Positions 35,932 through 43,828 of a DNA stretch of 64,000 nucleotides are shown one piece after another; positions within the stretch are counted from its first letter, which is position 1, and each line of letters opens with the position of its first letter. The DNA is from Brevibacillus_D fluminis_A. GTDB lineage: Bacteria > Bacillota > Bacilli > Brevibacillales > Brevibacillaceae. A program made the translations under genes and the position numbers. The stretch covers positions 2,040,001 through 2,104,000 of the forward strand of contig NZ_CM125436.1 in assembly GCF_052072235.1 (NCBI RefSeq). The letters run 5' to 3'. The notes under the pieces are model-generated. The model ran no database searches, was not told the origin of the DNA, and worked only from the letters and a program-made list of their open reading frames with translations.

Positions 35932-37091
35932 TGCCAATCAACGTACTGCGTACCTGTAACTTTTTCTATTTTTCATTATTTTCCATATTCCTGTCCTTTC
36001 TTCCCGTCTATCTCACTTCTCAGGGAGTATCGGAAACGCAAACCGGCTTCATGATTGGCATGGGGGCTTTTGTCGGTATCCTGTCTCAACCGCTATGGGG
36101 TGTAATCAGTGATAGGAAGCGCACCATCAAAAAAGTGTTGCAGCTGGCTCTCGGTTTTTCCGTTTTGATCGGCACCCTTTTGTTTCAAATGTCGCATCTG
36201 GTACTCTTACTGCTGTTGGTGTCGCTTCTATACTTTTTCTTCCTGCCAACCGACCCTTTGGTAGAGAGTCTCAATTTCCAACTAGCGCAAAAGAACCAGA
36301 TCGGTTATGGCTCCGTGCGCATGTTTGGGGCACTAGGCTTTGCAATCTCTTCCTTGTTGATCGGTTATGTCACGAACAGATTCAGCATAGATACATTGGC
36401 CTACTTATTTTTAGGTTATGGAATCTTTACCTTCCTTCTCTGTTTTGCGCTTACAGATGCTCCTGCCTCCAAGAAACCATTACATTTTCGGGAGCTAAAA
36501 GCCTTTTTATCCACCAAGCGATCGATCGGCTTCTTTCTCCTCATCTTCCTGACAGCCTTGCCCAGCCGCATGAATGACTACTTTATCGGAATCTATATCG
36601 GCCAATTGGGTGGAACGATGGAGCTTGTAGGCCAAGCATGGTTCGTCATGACAATGATTGAAGTGGTGTTTTTTTCGATCGTCCATCGCTTTATGAAACC
36701 GGGAAGCGAACTGAAGGTAATCACTTTTGCCGCCTTTTTTTACACGCTCCGCTTTTTGCTGTGTGGGTTGACGCTCAAACCGGTTTTCATTGTTTGGTAC
36801 CAGTTGTTTCAAGGTGTTACGTTTGTTCTGTTTTATACGGCGGCAATCCAATACTTATATACCATTGTACCTGATGAGTGGAAGTCAACCGGTCAGACCG
36901 TCCTTGCCGTTTTGTTTTTTGGCGTATCAGGTGTTGTCGGCTCGGTTTTGGGCGGGTGGTTCATGGAGCGTTTCGGTGGATCTGGTATGTATCTGTTCAT
37001 GGCCTGCCTGTCTGCGATTGCCATCGGATGCAGTTTGGTGATCCGGGCAAAAGAAGCGCGGTCTGCTGCAATAGGAAAGGCGAGTAAATAG
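35931..37091 (+). CDS. MFS transporter (MFS_1-like / nucleoside-H+ symporter-like)
   Basis: The 386-residue protein has about 12 membrane helices. The N-terminus (NFFYFSLFSIFLSFLPVYLT) and SQPLWGVISDRKRTIKKVLQ, with its motif A-like loop, match the LacY/NupG-related MFS_1-like group. GYGSVRMFGALGFAISSLLI is a helix 4-5 signature of the same group. Substrate unknown; sugar, nucleoside or drug are possible. ATG 35931 follows GGGAGAGG and overlaps the preceding stop; the track's earlier in-frame ATG at 35889 lies inside that gene. An alpha/beta hydrolase gene follows after 11 nt. Confidence 0.87.
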   Translation: MPINVLRTCNFFYFSLFSIFLSFLPVYLTSQGVSETQTGFMIGMGAFVGILSQPLWGVISDRKRTIKKVLQLALGFSVLIGTLLFQMSHLVLLLLLVSLLYFFFLPTDPLVESLNFQLAQKNQIGYGSVRMFGALGFAISSLLIGYVTNRFSIDTLAYLFLGYGIFTFLLCFALTDAPASKKPLHFRELKAFLSTKRSIGFFLLIFLTALPSRMNDYFIGIYIGQLGGTMELVGQAWFVMTMIEVVFFSIVHRFMKPGSELKVITFAAFFYTLRFLLCGLTLKPVFIVWYQLFQGVTFVLFYTAAIQYLYTIVPDEWKSTGQTVLAVLFFGVSGVVGSVLGGWFMERFGGSGMYLFMACLSAIAIGCSLVIRAKEARSAAIGKASK

Positions 37092-37102
37092 GGTGAGCCG
37101 GA

Positions 37103-37939
37103 ATGTCGTTACAGAGCGAAAAGATTTTTGAGGGAGCGGATGAAAGGATGAAAAGGCATTTTTACCAAGCGGATGGTGTGGAGTTATCCTACGTGGATTT
37201 CGGTGGACCATCGGAACGGACGTTAGTGGCCTTACATGGCCATTTTGGGACGGCAACAATGTTTGCCCAGCTTGCTCGGGCAATACAAGGGTGGAGACTC
37301 GTTGCACTCGATCAGCGTGGACATGGATGGAGCGCACATGTAGATGAAAGGGCGTATTCCCGCGAAACGTACCGAAACGACCTGCACGTTCTCATTGAAA
37401 AAGAACTTGGGGGTATGCCGGTAGTCCTCCTTGGACATTCTCTTGGCGGTGTGAACGCTTATCAGTTTGCAGCACATTACCCGAATCTCGTCAAAGCATT
37501 GATCATCGAGGATATCGGTGCCGAAGTTGCTGATGATCAGAATTGGGTAAAGAGATTACTTGCAAGAGTTCCTTCCATTCGGGAGCTTCGTCAGTCGCTG
37601 GAATGCATTCTGGGGGCAGGAGCTTTCTCTTACTTTGAAGAAAGCGTTGTAGAATACCCGGATGGATGGACCGTTCGATTTGATGCAGAGGGCATTATTC
37701 ATTCACAAGAGTATCTAAACGGCTCCTGGTGGGAGGATTGGCTAGCCTCGTCTTGTCCAGCTCTGCTTATGCAAGGAGAAAGAAGCCCAATCCTCAGTTG
37801 GGAACTCGCCCAAAGGATGGCGAAAAAGAGACCGAATACATCACTTCTGCAGTTCCCTGAATGTGGTCATACGATTCGTAACGGTGACCCGGATGGATAT
37901 TTTGATGCAGTGAACAGATTTCTGCATGCGTTTACATAA
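37103..37939 (+). CDS. Alpha/beta-hydrolase
   Basis: The up to 278-residue protein has the alpha/beta-hydrolase layout: oxyanion segment ALHGHFGTATMF, nucleophile elbow LLGHSLGGVNAYQFAAHYPN (Ser), acid region QGERSPILS and a catalytic His in FPECGHTIRNGD. It should be a cytoplasmic esterase or lipase-like enzyme. It is the third gene of the membrane-protein/MFS/hydrolase unit, which suggests import or export of an ester-containing compound. Two starts are possible: ATG 37103, or ATG 37148, which begins KRHFYQADGVELSYVDFGG and looks more like the family N-terminus. AGGGTGAG supports 37103. Confidence 0.88.
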   Translation: MSLQSEKIFEGADERMKRHFYQADGVELSYVDFGGPSERTLVALHGHFGTATMFAQLARAIQGWRLVALDQRGHGWSAHVDERAYSRETYRNDLHVLIEKELGGMPVVLLGHSLGGVNAYQFAAHYPNLVKALIIEDIGAEVADDQNWVKRLLARVPSIRELRQSLECILGAGAFSYFEESVVEYPDGWTVRFDAEGIIHSQEYLNGSWWEDWLASSCPALLMQGERSPILSWELAQRMAKKRPNTSLLQFPECGHTIRNGDPDGYFDAVNRFLHAFT

Positions 37940-38372
37940 AAAAGAACCCCATTCTAAATTTTTGTGTGAATAAGTTTTCCGGTAGTGATTGTTCCACGAG
38001 CTTTCATTCCGGGAATCGCGAGCGTTTTTCGCCCTCTCAAAAATATAGTGCATAATACAACCTTTGCATCACTTGATCGTTTTACGCACTTTCTTTTATT
38101 AAATTCGAGAAACCAAGTACATCAATAAATGCGATAATGCGGTCCGTAAATTTCACTTCCAAGAGCATTGCCTCACTGGTTTTATCCCAAGAATACGAGT
38201 GGTTGCAGATATGCGATAGTAGTTGCACGTTCTCGTCTTGTATGTGGGGCCATGCCTGCGCGCAAAGGTGAAATTTCGCAATTGGACCCGATCCAGTATG
38301 CTGCGTTCACCGGTATTCGTTGATTTTGTTTTGTGATTATTGGTTCCCTTGGGGGTCATGGCGTCGCAGGGA
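37940..38372. other. Intergenic region without a supported gene
   Basis: About 430 bp of mixed composition separate the hydrolase operon from the promoter at 38381. A short plus-strand stretch (about 38220-38310) reads AMPARKGEISQLDPIQYAAF before a stop and may be the decayed end of some gene, but it matches nothing I know. No tRNA or clear hairpin terminator was found. Confidence 0.4.
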
Positions 38373-38418
38373 GTTAACAATTGACAAAAACCTGGTATCG
38401 ATTAATATTGTTGTTAAC
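38373..38418 (+). promoter_or_regulatory. Strong promoter bracketed by inverted repeats
   Basis: TTGACA (38381-38386) and AATATT (38404-38409) are 17 nt apart. GTTAACAA (38373-38380) abuts the -35 and its exact inverse TTGTTAAC (38411-38418) follows the -10. A regulator bound to both arms could loop out or occlude the promoter. Confidence 0.7.
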
Positions 38419-38468
38419 AGAACCCATCGCGCCTATTAACAATGCGTACCAGATGGGGCTTTTTTTAT
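38416..38468 (+). ncRNA. Short terminated transcript, possible abiF-type RNA
   Basis: Transcription from the promoter at 38381-38409 would meet a terminator after about 50 nt: CCCATC (38423-38428) pairs with GATGGG (38452-38457), followed by CTTTTTTTATTT. The gene just downstream is a broken Abi_2/AbiF-family gene. A conserved structured RNA is known upstream of such genes (the abiF RNA motif). Placement and termination fit; I could not check the consensus fold, so this identity is an inference. Confidence 0.45.
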
Positions 38469-38486
38469 TTCTGGGGGTTTTTTGTT

Positions 38487-38710
38487 TTGGAGGAGAAAAA
38501 GGTAAAACACGCACTAACTTTTGAGCAACAATTCAGCCTATTACGGGATATCCGTGGTTTAATAATTGCTGATGAGGCAAAAGCAATCGAGAAGTTACAA
38601 GTAGTAATTATTACAGGTTAAGCGCCTACATGAAGCCCTACATGACGAGTGGGAAATTTCGTGAAGGTACGACAAGCGATCAAGTAATTGATCTGTATGA
38701 ATTTGACTGA
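38487..38710 (+). pseudogene. Abi_2 (AbiD/AbiF-like) abortive-infection gene remnant
   Basis: Two overlapping frames join into the N-terminus of an Abi_2 protein. Frame one (38487-38621) reads ALTFEQQFSLLRDIRGLIIA then DEAKAIEKLQ; frame two continues NYYRLSAYMKPYMTSGKFRE and GTTSDQVIDLYEFD, stopping at 38710. Intact members read LTFEEQ...LL..RGL.I.DE...A...L..INYYRLSAY...KF..GTT...I..LYEFD. A one-base shift near 38600-38608 plus a stop and loss of the rest make it a pseudogene. GGAGGAG is at 38489-38495. Abi_2/AbiF proteins are phage-defence HEPN-type RNases, so this was a defence gene beside the CRISPR locus. Confidence 0.82.
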
Positions 38711-38909
38711 TAATTAGTGCAATTCAGCAGAAGCCGTGGCTTAAATATCGAAAATCGTTATCGTGGATACAATGTTGGCGTGTAAGAATTCGCGAATCTT
38801 GAAATGGTGGTTGCTAAAAATGGAAATTTAATAAATCGCGTCTCAGAAAATAGAGGAAGAAGGTCCGTGAAGTTACACCTTCTGTAATTAACCTAAATAA
38901 TTGGATGTT

Positions 38910-38939
38910 TTGTATAAGGAACCATTAATGGTGTAAAAT
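38910..38939 (+). promoter_or_regulatory. Predicted cas operon promoter with internal palindrome
   Basis: TTGTAT (38910-38915) and TAAAAT (38934-38939) are 18 nt apart. The spacer contains a perfect 12-bp palindrome ACCATTAATGGT (38921-38932), placed for a repressor. It lies about 140 bp before cas3. Confidence 0.6.
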
Positions 38940-39040
38940 AGGGGTATTAGGGTTTTTGTGTAAAGAAAAAATGCTTTACCCATGCTGGTATTTACATACC
39001 GAATAAACTTTTTATTTTTAAAATTTCCATCGATGTATTT

Positions 39041-39057
39041 TAGGTGAGGTACACCTA
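39041..39057 (+). promoter_or_regulatory. Hairpin in the cas3 leader
   Basis: TAGGTG (39041-39046) pairs with CACCTA (39052-39057) across AGGTA. It lies 23 nt before the predicted cas3 start, close to the ribosome site AAGGGAG, and could affect translation. Confidence 0.4.
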
Positions 39058-39080
39058 TTTACAGTAAGGGAGTGGTTTGA

Positions 39081-41330
39081 ATAAACTACTACGCACACTC
39101 TAGGGAGGACAATCAGTTTCAATTGTTGGTACATCATCTTGAAGGTGTAGCCAAACAAAGCATGTTGTATGCGGAGGCTTTTGGTGCAGGGTATCTGGGA
39201 TATTTGGCCGGGATACTGCATGATGTTGGCAAATATTCAGACGAGTTCCAACAACGTATACGGGGCTGCAACATACGTGTTGACCATTCAACCGCAGGAG
39301 CTCAATGGATTAGTAATGATAAAGTGTACCGTGAGTATTTGGGGAATTATGGGATAGACCGTTATTTTGCTATTTTAATCGCCTATACCATATCCGGACA
39401 TCACGGTGGGCTTATGAACTATGGAGCTGTCGATGAAGAGGGAACATTGAAGAATCGTCTGGCAAAAAAAGATATTAAGGAATGGGCTTCAGCCTGGAAG
39501 GAAATCGAAATTATCCAGCAAGAGTGGGATTCAAAAAAATTTGTTCTTGATTCCGGCTGGAATCAAGAACAGATAGCTTGGAAATACAGCTTTCTTGGCA
39601 GGATGCTCTATTCGTGTTTGGTTGATGCCGATTCAATCGATACCAGAGATTATTGTAACGATAGCGATAGTAGAATAGTGGAGGAGAAGCGTCCCTCCAT
39701 GTCCGAATTGCAAGACAGATTTAATGCATATATGTCAAAAAAGCTGAACGCTAGCAGGGATACACCGATTAATCAAAAACGGAGGCAAATTCTTACGGCC
39801 TGTCAGCGTCAAGCGGAAATGACTCCTAGAATGTTTACTTTAACCGTCCCAACCGGCGGTGGTAAAACTTTGTCATCATTAGCTTTTGCTTTAAATCACG
39901 CGACTAAGTATGAAAAGCGTAGAATTATCTATGTGATTCCCTTTACGAGTATTATCGAGCAAACTGCGGAGCAATTTCGTTATGTACTTGGACAAGATGC
40001 CATTTTGGAGCATCACAGCAATTTTGATTATGAGAAATATGAGGAAAACTATGGAGGCGACAAAGAGCGTCTGCTAAAATTCAGTTCTGAAAATTGGGAT
40101 GCATCTGTTGTTGTGACTACTTCGGTACAATTTTTTGAATCACTTTTCTCCAATCAACGCAGCAAATGTCGAAAGCTTCACAATATAGCTAATTCGGTGA
40201 TTGTCATTGATGAGGCGCAAAGCATCCCAAGAGGGTATCTAAAGCCTTGTTTAATGGCACTTGATGAGTTGATCCAATCGTATGGATGTACCGTTGTACT
40301 ATGTACGGCGACTCAGCCATCGTGGGAAGGGCTGGGGGTCAAGATTACGGAGATTATGGACACACCAACACCAACTGAGTTGATGGATGCTTTCAAGCGA
40401 GTTGACGTTATCATACACGGGAGCAATACGGAGGTTATTTCCGACAGCCAAGTTGTGGAATGGATGGAGGAGTCTGAACAAGTTCTTTGTATTGTGAACA
40501 CACGAAAGCATGCAAAAAAGTTATATGACGAACTTAAAGAACGTAATGTGGAGGGGCTTTACCATCTGAGCGGGCGACTTTGTGCAAAGCATCGTTCGGA
40601 AATTCTGATGAAAATTCGTGAGTGCTTACAGAATCAGTCTCCGTGCAGGTTAATATCAACTCAACTAATCGAAGCAGGCGTAGATGTGGACTTTCCTTTC
40701 GTGATTCGCTCATACGCAGGATTGGATTCAATTGCCCAGGCAGCTGGACGTTGTAATCGGGAAGGTCAAAGAGAGTCTGGAAAAATGGTAGTATTTTACC
40801 CTGAAAAGCACGGAATACCATCAAAAGGTTGGTTGAAGGAAACGGCAACAGAAGCACAGAACACCATCATGTTCAATAATCAGTCCCCGCTTTCTTTAGC
40901 TAATATTCAAAACTATTTTGAGCGGATTCATGGCATTTGTGATGGTAGGGTAGAGAAAGTAACGGATGCGGAAGGGATTATTAAGTTGCTGAAAAGTAAA
41001 AATTCAAATTTGGAAATTCCATATCAGGAGATCGCCGACAAATTCCAATTCATAGATGGAAACATGCAGACGATAGTGGTTCGGTATGATTCACGAGCTG
41101 AAGAACTGATCAAGAATCTATCAGCCACTATGTATCCGTTACGGGAGATGCGTAAGCTACAGTCATATACAGTCCAGGTTTATCAACACGAATTTATGGA
41201 ATTCCAGCGTAATCGTTTGCTGGACAATGTCGGAGGGGCCTGGGTGCTGATGGAAAACTCGTACTATGACTATCAAGCAGGGTTATTATCAGCGACCGAT
41301 ACTCCAGAGGCTGAGATACTTTTATTTTAA
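39081..41330 (+). CDS. cas3: Cas3 nuclease-helicase, type I-C, with ATA at the expected start
   Basis: The product (749 residues counted from the ATA at 39081) has an N-terminal HD nuclease domain: YYAHS, HHLEGVA, AGILHDVGKYSDEFQ, DHSTAGAQ and SGHHGG. An SF2 helicase follows: PTGGGKT (motif I), VIVIDEAQSIP (II), CTATQPSW (III), STQLIEAGVDVDFPF (V) and QAAGRCNREG (VI). It degrades DNA strands recruited by Cascade. The family start reads M-x-YYAHS; here the codon is ATA (Ile), directly after a TGA, with AAGGGAG well placed upstream. The next standard start, TTG 39123, would remove the YYAHS part and lacks a ribosome site. Alternatively, TTG 39077 with one extra A at 39083-39085 gives MNNYYAHS. 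Confidence 0.92.
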   Translation: MNYYAHSREDNQFQLLVHHLEGVAKQSMLYAEAFGAGYLGYLAGILHDVGKYSDEFQQRIRGCNIRVDHSTAGAQWISNDKVYREYLGNYGIDRYFAILIAYTISGHHGGLMNYGAVDEEGTLKNRLAKKDIKEWASAWKEIEIIQQEWDSKKFVLDSGWNQEQIAWKYSFLGRMLYSCLVDADSIDTRDYCNDSDSRIVEEKRPSMSELQDRFNAYMSKKLNASRDTPINQKRRQILTACQRQAEMTPRMFTLTVPTGGGKTLSSLAFALNHATKYEKRRIIYVIPFTSIIEQTAEQFRYVLGQDAILEHHSNFDYEKYEENYGGDKERLLKFSSENWDASVVVTTSVQFFESLFSNQRSKCRKLHNIANSVIVIDEAQSIPRGYLKPCLMALDELIQSYGCTVVLCTATQPSWEGLGVKITEIMDTPTPTELMDAFKRVDVIIHGSNTEVISDSQVVEWMEESEQVLCIVNTRKHAKKLYDELKERNVEGLYHLSGRLCAKHRSEILMKIRECLQNQSPCRLISTQLIEAGVDVDFPFVIRSYAGLDSIAQAAGRCNREGQRESGKMVVFYPEKHGIPSKGWLKETATEAQNTIMFNNQSPLSLANIQNYFERIHGICDGRVEKVTDAEGIIKLLKSKNSNLEIPYQEIADKFQFIDGNMQTIVVRYDSRAEELIKNLSATMYPLREMRKLQSYTVQVYQHEFMEFQRNRLLDNVGGAWVLMENSYYDYQAGLLSATDTPEAEILLF

Positions 41331-41345
41331 TTGGGAGATGAGAAG

Positions 41346-42005
41346 ATGGGATATGGTATTAAACTGCTAGTATGGGGGGAGTATGCATGCTTTACTCGTC
41401 CTGAGATGAAAGTGGAACGGGTTAGCTATGATGTAATCACTCCCTCGTCAGCCCGTGGTATTCTAGAGGCCATTCACTGGAAACCGGCGATTCGTTGGGT
41501 GATTGATCGTATTCATGTGGTCAGTCCAATCCGATTTGAGAATATTCGCAGGAATGAAGTAGAGTCGAAAGCTTCCCCAAGGAAGAAAGCGATCTATATT
41601 ACTGAGGAGCGTCAGCAACGCGCTTCGCTTGTTCTTAAGAATGTTGAATATATCATTGAGGCCCACTTCGAGATGACCGGCAAAGGGGGAGCAGAGGAAA
41701 CCCCAGAAAAGCATTATAACATCTTTTTACGCAGGGCAAGACAAGGCCAATGCTTCCATCGTCCGTACTTTGGTTGCCGGGAATTTCAGGTGAATTTTGA
41801 GTTGATCGAAGAGAACGAAAGATTATATACATATGAAAATGTTCATCCGGGTGAAAGGGATTTAGGCTTTATGCTACTTGATCAAACTTTTCATGTGAAT
41901 GCGAAAGGGGAGACGAAGGAAGTCATTCCTCATTTCTTTCGCGCTAAAATGGTGGATGGCGTAATTGAAATCCCTTGCCTAAATGATCGGGAGGTGAATC
42001 GATGA
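41346..42005 (+). CDS. cas5c: Cas5c, crRNA-processing Cascade subunit
   Basis: The 219-residue protein begins MGYGIKLLVWGEYACFTRPE and contains VERVSYDVITPSSARGILEA, the RAMP signature of Cas5d/Cas5c. In type I-C systems this protein replaces Cas6 as the endonuclease that cuts pre-crRNA at the repeat stem and then caps the 5' handle. The ATG at 41346 follows GGGAGATGAG; the TTG at 41331 lies directly on the cas3 stop and is less likely. It overlaps cas8c by 4 bp. All Cascade genes are contiguous here. Confidence 0.93.
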   Translation: MGYGIKLLVWGEYACFTRPEMKVERVSYDVITPSSARGILEAIHWKPAIRWVIDRIHVVSPIRFENIRRNEVESKASPRKKAIYITEERQQRASLVLKNVEYIIEAHFEMTGKGGAEETPEKHYNIFLRRARQGQCFHRPYFGCREFQVNFELIEENERLYTYENVHPGERDLGFMLLDQTFHVNAKGETKEVIPHFFRAKMVDGVIEIPCLNDREVNR

Positions 42006-43798
42006 TCCTACAGGCACTACATCGATATTATCAGTTGCTCCTGGAGAAAGAGGGGAATAACTTACCCCGTGAGGAGTTCTCTTCAGCGGATGTGTCATTT
42101 GAGATTCATCTTGACGATAAGGGGCATGTTGCAGCGATTATTCAGTACGTGAATGAAAAGGGAAAGGTAGAGAAACAAACCTATAACGTTCCCAAACAAA
42201 CTTTAAGGCCTGGCAAAGGAATCAAGCCGTACTTTTTATGTGATAAAACTGAATATTTGTTCGGCGCTGCCCTGTCTATGCGAGAAGAGTGCCGAGAAGG
42301 AATGAAAAGCTTATGGTGTGATGTATTAAAGCTGACGACCAGTGATGCACCTAAGGTTAAAGCGTTGTACGGATTTATCAACCTAAGCGAAGAACAATTA
42401 TCAGAACAGCTTGACCTTCTCATGGATGAAAATTTGAAAAAGGCATTATTAAGTGGAGGTTTTTGTGTCTTAAAGTATGCACCCACAGGTGAGTTTTTCC
42501 ACGATGATAAATATATTCAAAAAGCTTGGGAGGACTATTATAAACAATCCTCTGAAGAAATATCGGGCGACAAAGTTCAGACATGCTTAATTACGGGCGA
42601 ACAAACCCCAATAAATCAAATTGCTCGACTTCATCCGAGCATTAAAAATGTTGTTGGAGCACAATCCTCTGGCGCAGCCATTGTTTCATTTAATATCCCT
42701 TCATTTTGTTCCTATGAACGCGATCAATCGTATAATGCGCCAACCTCTAAAAAGGCAGCAGATGCCTATGGATATGTGTTAAATCGTTTTTTGGCGGACC
42801 CAAAACATAGGGTACGGTTGAATGACATGACGGTCGTTTTCTGGGCGGAATCTGCAACGTTGAGTGGCCAGGACTTATTTTCAAGTTTATTTGAAGAAGT
42901 GAAAAAGGAAGATCATACGCCAATTTCGGAAGAAAGTGTCAGGGAACGGGTGAGGAGTGCAGTTTTACGGATTCGCCAAGGGCAAAATTTTAGGGACACC
43001 TTTCATGATCTAGATGCAGATGCCACCTTTTATGTGTTGGGGCTCTCACCCAATGCGGCCCGATTATCGGTTCGGTTTTGGTATACCGGAACATTAGGGG
43101 AAATTGGCGAACGGGTTTGGGAGCACTATAAGGATCTTGCAATCACAGGGTTGGAGCGAAGTCCGACAATCAGAGAATTGTTACGTGAAATTGCGGTTGG
43201 TCACGATTGGAGTAATATACCCCCGAATATGGAGGGGCAAATGCTCCGTTCTATTCTGATTGGATCACCTTTTTCACGAGCAATATTTGCACAGTTGATG
43301 AACCGGATTCGATCGGAATCCGATGATCCAAAAAAAGGGTTTTACAAGATCGGGGCAGTTCGTGCAGCCATGATCAAAGCATATTTGCTACGAATGGCAC
43401 GGGCAAGCCGCAACAAAAATTTAGAAGGAGAGATAACCATGGCGTTAAACGAACAATCTGCCAGTGTCCCATATCATTTGGGGAGACTGTTTGCAGTATT
43501 GGAGAAAACACAGGTGAGTGCTTTAGGTCAAGGGATTAACACCACGATTCGCGATCGTTTTTGGGGAGCAGCATCAGCAACCCCTGCCAATGTATTCCCG
43601 CGTTTGTTAAGTTTGTCCCAGCATCATGTCGCAAAAGATGAGGAGTGGGGGAGAAAAAACGATCAAAACATCCAAGATGTAATGAGTGCATTACCTGAGA
43701 AGTTTCCAAAGAGACTTACATTGGAAGAACAGGGGATGTTTGCACTTGGATACTATCATCAAAGACAAGCTATATATACAAAAAAATCGGACAAATAA
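42002..43798 (+). CDS. cas8c: Cas8c (Csd1), large Cascade subunit
   Basis: The 598-residue protein fits the Csd1 family in length and position. It begins MILQALHRYYQLLLEKEGNN and contains LIFVHF-like variable parts plus VVFWAESATLSGQDLF, FYVLGLSPNAARLSVRFWYT and GFYKIGAVRAAMIKAYLLRM, segments typical of Csd1. It recognises the PAM and opens target DNA within the type I-C Cascade. An internal ribosome site within csd1 genes commonly yields a small Cas11c from the C-terminal part; GAAGGAGAGATAACCATGGC at 43423-43442 is exactly such a site, predicting Cas11c from ATG 43439. The start overlaps cas5c (ATGA). Confidence 0.92.
   Translation: MILQALHRYYQLLLEKEGNNLPREEFSSADVSFEIHLDDKGHVAAIIQYVNEKGKVEKQTYNVPKQTLRPGKGIKPYFLCDKTEYLFGAALSMREECREGMKSLWCDVLKLTTSDAPKVKALYGFINLSEEQLSEQLDLLMDENLKKALLSGGFCVLKYAPTGEFFHDDKYIQKAWEDYYKQSSEEISGDKVQTCLITGEQTPINQIARLHPSIKNVVGAQSSGAAIVSFNIPSFCSYERDQSYNAPTSKKAADAYGYVLNRFLADPKHRVRLNDMTVVFWAESATLSGQDLFSSLFEEVKKEDHTPISEESVRERVRSAVLRIRQGQNFRDTFHDLDADATFYVLGLSPNAARLSVRFWYTGTLGEIGERVWEHYKDLAITGLERSPTIRELLREIAVGHDWSNIPPNMEGQMLRSILIGSPFSRAIFAQLMNRIRSESDDPKKGFYKIGAVRAAMIKAYLLRMARASRNKNLEGEITMALNEQSASVPYHLGRLFAVLEKTQVSALGQGINTTIRDRFWGAASATPANVFPRLLSLSQHHVAKDEEWGRKNDQNIQDVMSALPEKFPKRLTLEEQGMFALGYYHQRQAIYTKKSDK
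43439..43798 (+). CDS. Predicted internal Cas11c from the 3' end of cas8c
   Basis: An in-frame ATG at 43439 (ALNEQSASVPYHLGRLFAVL) is preceded by GAAGGAGAG at ideal spacing inside cas8c. It would give a 119-residue helical protein. In studied type I-C systems a separate small subunit (Cas11c) is made this way and is needed for a full Cascade. The site and the helical, alanine-rich content fit; expression here is an inference. Confidence 0.65.
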   Translation: MALNEQSASVPYHLGRLFAVLEKTQVSALGQGINTTIRDRFWGAASATPANVFPRLLSLSQHHVAKDEEWGRKNDQNIQDVMSALPEKFPKRLTLEEQGMFALGYYHQRQAIYTKKSDK

Positions 43799-43828
43799 TC
43801 CAAAAGCTACGAAAAGAGGGACATTAAA

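Noticed and set aside
38153..38380. 75-residue minus-strand ORF before the Abi relic
   Set aside because: No ribosome site, no recognisable pattern, and it lies in a decayed region.
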